The position numbers and the translations under genes are program-made. A model generated the notes under the pieces. The model searched no databases. It worked only from the letters and a program-made list of their open reading frames with translations, and was not told the DNA's origin. Shown here piece by piece: positions 56,752 through 64,000 of a DNA stretch of 64,000 bases (positions within the stretch are counted from its first letter, which is position 1; each line of letters starts with the position of its first letter). Source of the stretch: Trichoplax adhaerens. Lineage: Eukaryota; Placozoa; Uniplacotomia; Trichoplacea; Trichoplacidae. The DNA lies in the NCBI RefSeq assembly GCF_000150275.1, contig NW_002060961.1, forward strand, positions 8,002 to 72,001. Direction: 5' to 3'.

Positions 56752-58359
56752 TGGCCTGCCTAATGTTATCGTTGCAAGGAAAGGCGTTTTTGTTTATTAT
56801 AGAAAGGAGTTAGTGTAACAAGTATAAATTAAATTTTGCGTCATAGCTGTCTGTATAAGAAATTGTGACTCCGCCATAAAAACGATATTTCAGTTATTCC
56901 ATACAAACCTTATTATATACGACAATGTAAATGTAACCGTAGTGTTGTGGATATGAATATCATACAACTCATTTATTTAAGAGTTTTATTTTATTGTAAT
57001 TGTTTTTTCCAAAATTTAGAAATGTAGAAATAGATTTATTATAACGGTGATAATATTATATCAATTACATCATTTTTTTGGACATTGTAAGATCAAAAGT
57101 ATCTAAAAAATATTATGTCTATTCTTAATGTTTTAGTCGCTAGTTGATATAATCAAGGGAAATTAAATACGATGAGTGCGCTGTGAAGCCAAAGAAAGTC
57201 TAAAGATTAAGATTGACGGATATTGGATTCAATATTTTTAGCTTTACTACAGTATACTGAGCCAAGCTGAAATTTTGTGAAAGTTCAATTTGACTTTATG
57301 ATATTGTTATCTTCAATTTCAGCTATTAAATTGTTAATTTTGCTAACCAATATTGTGCTGATTTATGAAATTCAACCATCTGTTATTCTATTTAATGATG
57401 TTCCGGGTGCTATTCGTTATTATTTTACTTTTGTTTTATCATCATGCTAACATTGTATTGTCGTCATTTAGTATTAAATAATAACATTTCTAGAATGGTA
57501 GTTTTTGCTTATTGTAAATAGTAAATCAATAAGATAAACAGTAGATAAGGTATACAATCATACTCTTAGTTGTATGATCATCTATGTCTAGAATATCTGT
57601 GTGAATCAATAGCGGTATTCATAATACCCGTGGAAAATAAAGCCGCTATGTGATAAACATTATGATAATCCTTACGCAGTCCGATTCACTATTAGCGTGC
57701 ATGAAGATTGCACTTATTGTAATGATGTGATTGAATTATAATCCGCTTAGGTTACCATTTAACACATATCTTGAATGCAATTTGTACTCATCTGTGGGTT
57801 AATTTCTTAAACTATTTAATATACTTTGAAATTGTATGGACGTGCAGTGGATTCCTGGCATTTCCTTGTTGTAGTCGTTTTAATTTTAACGCAGATGAAA
57901 AATTCTATGAATGGGTTTGAAAACGATCTAACTTTAATTGTAATACCTCGATGTAAAGATCTTGCTTTTGTTATTGTCTTTATACAAGTATATATCATTC
58001 GTGTTCTCTTAGCCATAAATTCTGCGTTGGTGGCACGATATCTACATGTTCAGTTTATTCGTAAACTACTTGAACTATTTTAGGCTTCATTATAATCATC
58101 TTTGCAAGCAATCTGCTTAACAGAAATTTATCATGACGTAATCCTTTTTTATTTAAAACTTTTTAATTTAAAAAAAAGGGATTTTATAGAAATAGGATTA
58201 TGCACAAATAACATTATTGTAACGTACAGGTATGTAATTGACTGCTATGTCATAATATCGTAAAAATCCAATAAACACGTAGTCGTGAAATGGAAGGATA
58301 TTTGATAACCCTTAATTATATTCATAATGTATCAAAATAAGTTTCATTGAACAAAATAG
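56752..58359. other. Spacer 3' of the fourth GPCR
   Basis: No gene is recognised. An ATTAAA polyadenylation-like word lies near 56827, about 75 bp after the stop. The 85-codon frame at 57826-58083 starts at TTG and looks hydrophobic but matches nothing I recognise. Confidence 0.35.
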
Positions 58360-59420
58360 ATACTAGAAGAGGCAGAGTGGCCATTGAGATACTCTAGTGC
58401 TGATCTTTACGAATCACTTAATTTATTTGCCTGCTACAGTTTTTGGCTAGCTGTATTCGACCATGAATACCATCTATTTTTACAGTACTACCAGGGATTA
58501 CTATAGCAAAAGAAGAGATCGAATGAAATTGAAGGATATTTGCAACTACTGATTGTATTAGAATGCAATAATTTAGTAAAATACGAGAAGAGGTAGTGTG
58601 GTAATTTAATTTCTATACTGTCGTTATGAACCTTAACGAATCATTTTAATTTATTTCGCTGCTGTAGCTTCTGGTTACCTACATTCGACCATGAATACCA
58701 TCTGTTTTTACAAAACTATCAGGAACTACTGTACTGAAATAAGACTGGCTGAGTAAAATACTAGAAGAGGTAGCGTGGCGATTTACTTACTCTAGTTGCT
58801 CGCCTTAACGAATCGCTGAATTTATTTCGCTATTGCAGTCTTTAGTTTACTACATTCGACCATAAAAACCCTCTATTTTACGGTACTAGAAGAGGTCAAA
58901 TGAAATTGAAGGATATTCGTTACCCTTGACTTTATTAGAACGCACCTGATTGAGTAAAATATTAGAAGGGTTCGCGTAGCAATTTAGTTGCTATAGCTAC
59001 GAGCTTTAACGAAGCATTAAATTATTTCACTTCTGTAGCTTTTGGTTAGCTACATTCGATCATGAATATTATCTCTTATACAGTACTATACTATCGAGAA
59101 CTAATAAGAGAAGAAGAAGAGATTAAATGAAATTGAAGAATACTTGTAATCCTTGATTGTATTAGAATGCGACTGACTAAACAAAATACTAGAAGGAGTG
59201 GCCTGGCGATTTAGTTACTCTAGTTGGTCGCGTTAACGAATTATTCAATTTATTTCGCCTCTGCAGTTTTTGGTTAGCTGTATTCGACGATAACTACCAT
59301 CTATTTTACGATATTGTCAAGGGCTATAAAAGAAGAGAAAGAAAAGGTCATAAAATTGAAAGATACTGGTAATCCTCGATTGTATTAGAATGCATCCGAT
59401 TAATAGGTACTTAAGCCGCT
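58360..59420. repeat. Five-copy minisatellite, ~180-230-bp period
   Basis: Units begin with variants of ctagaagaggtagcgtggcg near 58363, 58583, 58763, 58963 and 59191. They continue with cttaacgaatcattgaattt, tttggttagctacattcgac and gaaattgaaggatatt. Copies are diverged by substitutions and indels. No protein is supported. Confidence 0.8.
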
Positions 59421-61369
59421 TTGATGAAGATAATAGTAATTTAGCGTACAGTTCGAAACTGACGTACGGGATGGGATGTATGATTATATCGAGGATTTTC
59501 TAACCTTAAAAACAGCTGAAGAGCTTCAAATACATAAGTTAGAAAAATTTAAGAAAGAAATATTTTTGATTGAAATCTAACATCTGTACTTTTAAGGTAA
59601 TCATTGACAGATCGTTAAATATAAAAAATCCATATTTGTTATCGACGGTATAATTTCAATCTATCTCGAAGGAGTGCTATTGGCACGATTTAGCGTCGTT
59701 TTGTGCCATTTTGCAAGAAAATTTTGCCAATCGCACCCCTTCGATATCGAATTAAACGACATTGTCGATATCAAATTTGGATTATTTTTCGCTTAACAAT
59801 CAGGTCAACGATGCCTTAAAAAGTAGAAGACAAGATGATTTTACATGATCACATACACACATATTATGAATGCGAGGTAGTATACCAGTATAAAATACTT
59901 CTAAAAGACTACCTACTAAGATGTCTACCATTATGCAAATGAGCTCGTGATGCCATTTTGAGAATATGCAATTCTAGATGTAACAGAGCGGAGAGAGGAG
60001 TAAATTCTTAGGAATAGGTAAAATCAGTTAACAAGTTTGCACTTCCTTCTTTAGATCTATCTTTGGATCAGTAGTATGGAAAACTGAAGAGCTTTCCTTG
60101 CTATGCCTTTGCATTGATAATTAATATATAATGCATCACCCTATCTTTAGGTAATATAGATTGATGAATCGAAAATTTGATTTCAATCAGATCCTATTGC
60201 GATGACAGTTTGTGTGTAGCAAACACGTTAGCTGTCCACACCTATCTTGGGAGGCTACTTACGGGATGATGAAACAAATTTTATAGGAGTAATGGTAAGT
60301 CTCACACAATAATTGCTTCTATGTTACGGCATAACGTTAAAGGTAGACACAGATAGATAGCTATAATAGCTCACGTTTTATTGTCATGCTCTATGATTAC
60401 TTGTTTAATTCAATAAAAGTACTGTATAGAAGTAAAGGAACTGTTAATAGCAGCTTACGTAGGTTTTCTTTATGAACTTTGATGCAATCATTTCTCGATA
60501 AAGCATTATTTTCAAGTCTTAAAACTAAGCGACGAATCCCTGCTAAAGAATGCTTAACTATATTACTATATAAATTTTTATTCTGTATTTAATATATTAC
60601 TTACCGTCTACGTAGTCATTTACAAGCTATTGCTGTTACATAGACAGTAATGATAAATGTAACATTTAATTTTAAATTCTTATTCTCTGCATGTGTCTTA
60701 TCTCAATGATATAAATACTGATGATTTTCCCCTCAGGTATTGTTAATTATAATGATTACAGTGCCGATATGCCGTCATTTTCTTATTTTGGCCTACTGTT
60801 GCGGATATCATTAGCGAAGCATTGGTAGAATATAAAATGATCGAAGGAAATGATTCTGTTCCTATTTCAGTTTTTTATCAGCATACTCAATGCTACTGTT
60901 TATTTCTTCCTTTCGACCTTAAATCGATGAAAATGTCCTTGATAGTGTCGTGTACGATCAATTATTACGTTATCGAAGAGGTTCAGATTTCTTGTTTCAT
61001 GAAGGTAACCCATTTGAATGTATTCTTTTCCTAATAAAGATACAGCATCATAGAATTTATAGCTATTAATGATATATCATTTTTATCGTATTACTGTATA
61101 CCCTTAGAAGTGGTTTTCATTTAGATAGTATTTCCTTTTCGGTGTATGGATCTAGTAGATCATTTTCGTTTATCATTTTATGTAGCATATATACCATTAT
61201 ATCAACAAAAACTATCATGAGAGTTAAGCAATATTAGCAGTCCAATCCTGTTCCTATACTGTGTGCGCTTTACAGTACAGTATAACACAAGTAACGAACT
61301 ATAAATCGGTATAGAAAATGACTTATAAAAAAGATTGTGTATGCGTTCACATTACAGTACATACTATTA
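59421..61369. other. Spacer with a short inverted repeat; possible exon near 60760-61034
   Basis: Two features stand out. First, 59663-59685 and 59725-59747 form inverted arms (20 of 23 matching) around a 39-bp spacer. Second, an open frame from about 60755 to 61034 follows a possible acceptor (attacag at about 60763). It reads FWPTVADIISEALVEYKMIE and ends VTHLNVFFS. I do not recognise it, and it might be an exon of the ZU5-like gene downstream. Confidence 0.3.
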
Positions 61370-61940
61370 GAGAAAATATTAGTTGATCTATCTTTATCTA
61401 GTTCTAGATGAAAGTCATTGCCAGCTTAATTTATAATTAATTTTTAGAAAACATTATTACTGAAAAGAAGTTACAGGCTATGTCGAATAAAACTGGGATG
61501 AGTAATCATATGGAAAAGGCCTATTGTACGCTTTCAGAAATAATTCCAGGTAAAATTAGTATTAGTAAATCGACCAAAACTAAGACTTTTAGAGAATCAT
61601 CTTGTATCAAGTTATTATGTATCGATTATTTCAAATTCTATTTCCGATACCTAAGAAATAGCATACATTACTACTAAATATTATCTTAGACAAAATATTA
61701 ATTAACCTATCATTATCTAGTCCTGAATTAAAATCAGCGTCAACTTAATTTATAATTAATTTGTAGAAAACATCAATACCGACAAGAAAATAAAGACAGA
61801 TTCGTATAAAATTGTGACGAATAGCTATCAGGAAAAGCCCAATCGTCTATTTCCAGGAATGATTCCAGGTGAAAATTAGTATACCCAAATCGACTAAAAT
61901 CGAGATTTTTTGGAAGGTCATCCTGTATCCAAGAACCATA
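61370..61940 (+). repeat. Tandem duplication, ~313-bp step
   Basis: 61373-61600 and 61686-61890 are diverged copies (for example taatttataattaatttttagaaaac near 61425 and its match near 61745). Copy 1 carries an open 65-codon frame (61480-61677, from TTG-type start context, including SEIIPGKISISKSTKTKTF). Copy 2 is interrupted by stops. The duplicated segment may be an old exon of the ZU5-like gene to its right; that is inference. Confidence 0.55.
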
Positions 61941-62391
61941 TATCTATAAATTCAAGACAATCTGTGCCACAGAAATATTATTTAATAGTTTTTGCCAGTA
62001 ACCGATTATAGGAGAAATTATTTAGGTCAAATTTGTTACAGTAAATTATGTGCTGTTATGGAATAAAATTCTTATATAGTAATCGACATCAATTAATTGC
62101 AATGAGAATCATTATAGTTTTAACTGGTTACAGTAAATATTATTCTGTACTGCTATAAAATTAGATTATATGAGATTAATGTCAATGTTAATCTAATACT
62201 AATTGTTCACATTAAAATATTAATATTTTCCACGATGTATTATTTCATATTTTACAACTTTAAGTGGGTATCCGTAAGCAATAAAACTTTGTCGACGGAA
62301 TAAAAATCAAGTCATAGCGATTTCTGAAATACCGGAGCTATTAGTGGCTATACCTAAATAGAGCTTAACTGATGATATTTTAACTACCTGA
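61941..62391. other. Spacer upstream of the ZU5-like segment
   Basis: No intact frame is seen. If the gene on the right is complete, the first half of its ZU5 domain should be encoded hereabouts. I could not find it in any open frame. Confidence 0.35.
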
Positions 62392-62829
62392 ACAGTTTTT
62401 TATGCAGATCCCCCTTACACTCATGAATTAGTACGAGAACACGATGATAATCACTTGATTTATTTATCACCTGTGATAAGACTTGAACCTGATGGCTACC
62501 AATTTATGTCTCATCCATCTTTTCATGCTATTTTACAGATACTAATTTATGGTAGCAATGAGTTATTTCAGTATTTTTCAATTAATTGCCTTCAAGATTT
62601 ACAATTAGAATTAGCTCAACGAAACGTAACTGATGAAAATTGGACAATTCAAAGTATCGAAAAGGAATGGATATCCGTATCTGCTCGAGATGATAAATAT
62701 CTTATTGCTATTCCTATCTATCATTTCTCAGACTATGCTATCTATTTTAAATCAGCATTTTCCTATCTTTGCCAAGCGGATATTTCCATCCTATCAGCAA
62801 GAAGTTACTGCTGTGGCTTATTTATCTAA
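62392..62829 (+). pseudogene. ZU5-domain-like segment, frameshifted
   Basis: The frame is open from 62392 and a splice acceptor (atgcag) ends at 62407. Translation contains YLSPVIRLEPDGYQF, the pattern of the second half of a ZU5 domain (SPVV-x-x-GP-x-G-x-x-F). It continues through DENWTIQ to a closing HFSDYAIYF, as in ZU5 modules of UNC5, PIDD and ankyrins. After that point the frame runs into an unlike tail and a stop at 62827. The +1-shifted frame, in contrast, reads FAKRIFPSYQQEVTAVAYLS and looks like the start of a UPA-type domain, ending at 62882. No GT donor lies between, so a frameshift (mutation or sequence error) around 62740-62760 is likely. In the family ZU5 modules act in axon-guidance receptors and death-domain adaptors; the role here is unknown. 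Confidence 0.5.
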
Positions 62830-62904
62830 AATCGATCCCCAATTTAAATACAGCTCATTTAAAGATTATTTTAATGAAAAATAATCTAGATAAAGACAGA
62901 ATAA

Positions 62905-63333
62905 GTTAGAAAATATCTAACGGTTTCGACGATACAAAATTATCTCATTGTGGGCTAGAAGAGGCGATTTTAGAGAATGGCCATTATCAAGTCAAATTTA
63001 TTAGTGGTGGCCTTCGTTGTATGCATATTGAATTGAAAGAAAAGACCACCCGAATCAATCAGAATGAAAAAAATTGTTATTACTTTGGTTATATCTGTAA
63101 TGTTGTAATCCCAATCTATCAATTAGCTGGCGTAGCCTTTTTGATTATAACTCCCATTGGTAATCAGAATGACAAAAATCCAAAATCGTTATCGTTAATG
63201 AAGTTAAGAATAGAATGGGAAAGGTTTATGGATAGCATATACCAATGACGCTTGCATCCGATGAATTCCACTGGTACCATAGGTATATTGCAAGGACTTG
63301 AAATAGTTGGACTTGTTTTGGATAATTAATCAA
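62905..63333 (+). pseudogene. Possible UPA/death-like continuation of the ZU5 gene
   Basis: After a gap, an open frame reads SNGFDDTKLSHCGLEE, then GGLRCMHIELKEKT, and reaches a TGA at 63246. In the same frame it resumes with STGTIGILQGLEIVGLVLDN and stops at about 63327. The first part is compatible with a UPA domain. The last resembles the closing helices of a death domain (the ATVG-x-L-x-x-ALE-x-x-GL pattern). Together with 62392-62829 this would give ZU5-UPA-death in family order. The frameshift, the gap and the in-frame stop argue for a pseudogene or a strongly misassembled gene. Family assignment is tentative. Confidence 0.3.
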
Positions 63334-64000
63334 TATATGTTGTAATTAAGAAATACGTTTTGTTGTAACTGAATATTGGATGGAATACAATATTGTAATG
63401 ACATAAATCATTACCGCATTAACTTGTAGGCACTATGTGTAGCCAGAATTACGCTATCGCCTTAATAATTATAAGTTAAGTAATTGAAATTAAACACGTC
63501 CACATCGAATAGTAGAATCGTAAAGTGAAGAAGCGACTACATAATAGCTGCTTTGTGTGAAGTTAGTTCAGCTAGTCAAGTTGGCTAGTGAGTTAGTTGC
63601 TGAACAAGTTAGTGGTTAGAAAAGCGAGTTTATGCTAGTTGAAGGATTTGTCAAATAAAAATTTTCTATTCTATCGTACGCTGCAGTACTTATTGAAGAA
63701 CTAACTAGTATGCCTCTGCTGTTGAGCTAATTTATCAACAAAGTTTACAAGTTTATAGCAAACAGACACTAGTAAATTAACCCAAGCCAAACATGTTAGC
63801 AAGCTCCAGGCAAATTGTGCTGCTGCTATATTGTTGTCACACACCACTAGTGACAAAGTAGTCTACACACGCCAATCCTTGCGGAGAACGCCACTTACTA
63901 ACTTGAAGAGGCGAGATTAGCTATATCACCAAATAATTCAGTTCCAACGACCGAATACTATGGTATAATTATAGCGTCACAGATAGTGTAGACGAGATAG
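63334..64000. other. Window end, no gene recognised
   Basis: AT-rich sequence with a low-complexity stretch of repeated gttagt/ctagt words at about 63555-63640. Nothing else is supported. Confidence 0.35.

Noticed and set aside
57826-58083. Hydrophobic 85-codon ORF
   Set aside because: It starts at TTG; an overlapping antisense frame is also open, and no family is recognised.

Overview
This is an AT-rich eukaryotic nuclear window. It holds three intron-rich housekeeping genes with short GT-AG introns and four intronless seven-transmembrane receptor genes. The gene content, compact introns and a tandem family of unusual rhodopsin-like receptors fit an early-branching metazoan, most likely a placozoan (Trichoplax or relative). 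The species is inferred from style and was not verified.

Layout. (1) 1-17.2 kb is a tandem array of diverged repeat units of about 5 kb. It contains three intact single-exon class A GPCR genes on the minus strand (3906-4856, 9164-10117, 14097-15041), receptor relics between them (2530-2740, 7650-8378, 12612-13450), and a fourth receptor reduced by internal deletion to its C-terminal end (16690-16870). (2) 17.24-18.0 kb is a four-copy tandem repeat with an exact 200-bp step. (3) 18.37-21.08 kb (+) is a complete nine-exon WDR55 gene. It converges on a complete 27-exon CYFIP gene, 21.37-29.54 kb (-), encoding a 1246-residue WAVE-complex subunit. (4) 29.6-32.9 kb is a spacer with palindrome-rich and tandem repeats. 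(5) 32.90-36.47 kb (+) is a complete 11-exon DCAF6 gene encoding a 653-residue WD40/IQ protein. (6) 36.5-55.7 kb has no recognisable gene. It holds several diverged minisatellites of 70-240 bp period and a 73-bp-arm inverted repeat. (7) 55.71-56.75 kb (+) is a fourth GPCR, unrelated to the array and with more canonical motifs. (8) 58.4-59.4 kb is another minisatellite, and 61.37-61.94 kb a tandem duplication. (9) 62.39-63.33 kb (+) is a ZU5-like gene or gene relic, probably followed by UPA- and death-domain-like parts but broken by a frameshift and a stop.

The housekeeping genes were rebuilt exon by exon. Every junction is GT-AG, every phase fits, and the alignments to human family members (recalled, not searched) stay in register. 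Roles: WDR55 in nucleolar rRNA processing, CYFIP in Rac1-WAVE actin control, DCAF6 as a CUL4-DDB1 substrate receptor. They form no operon; neighbours are convergent (WDR55/CYFIP) or divergent (CYFIP/DCAF6). The most interesting part is the receptor array: birth, decay and apparent gene conversion are all visible. Its three live copies differ at the first residue of the DRY motif, and all lack the tyrosine of NPxxY.
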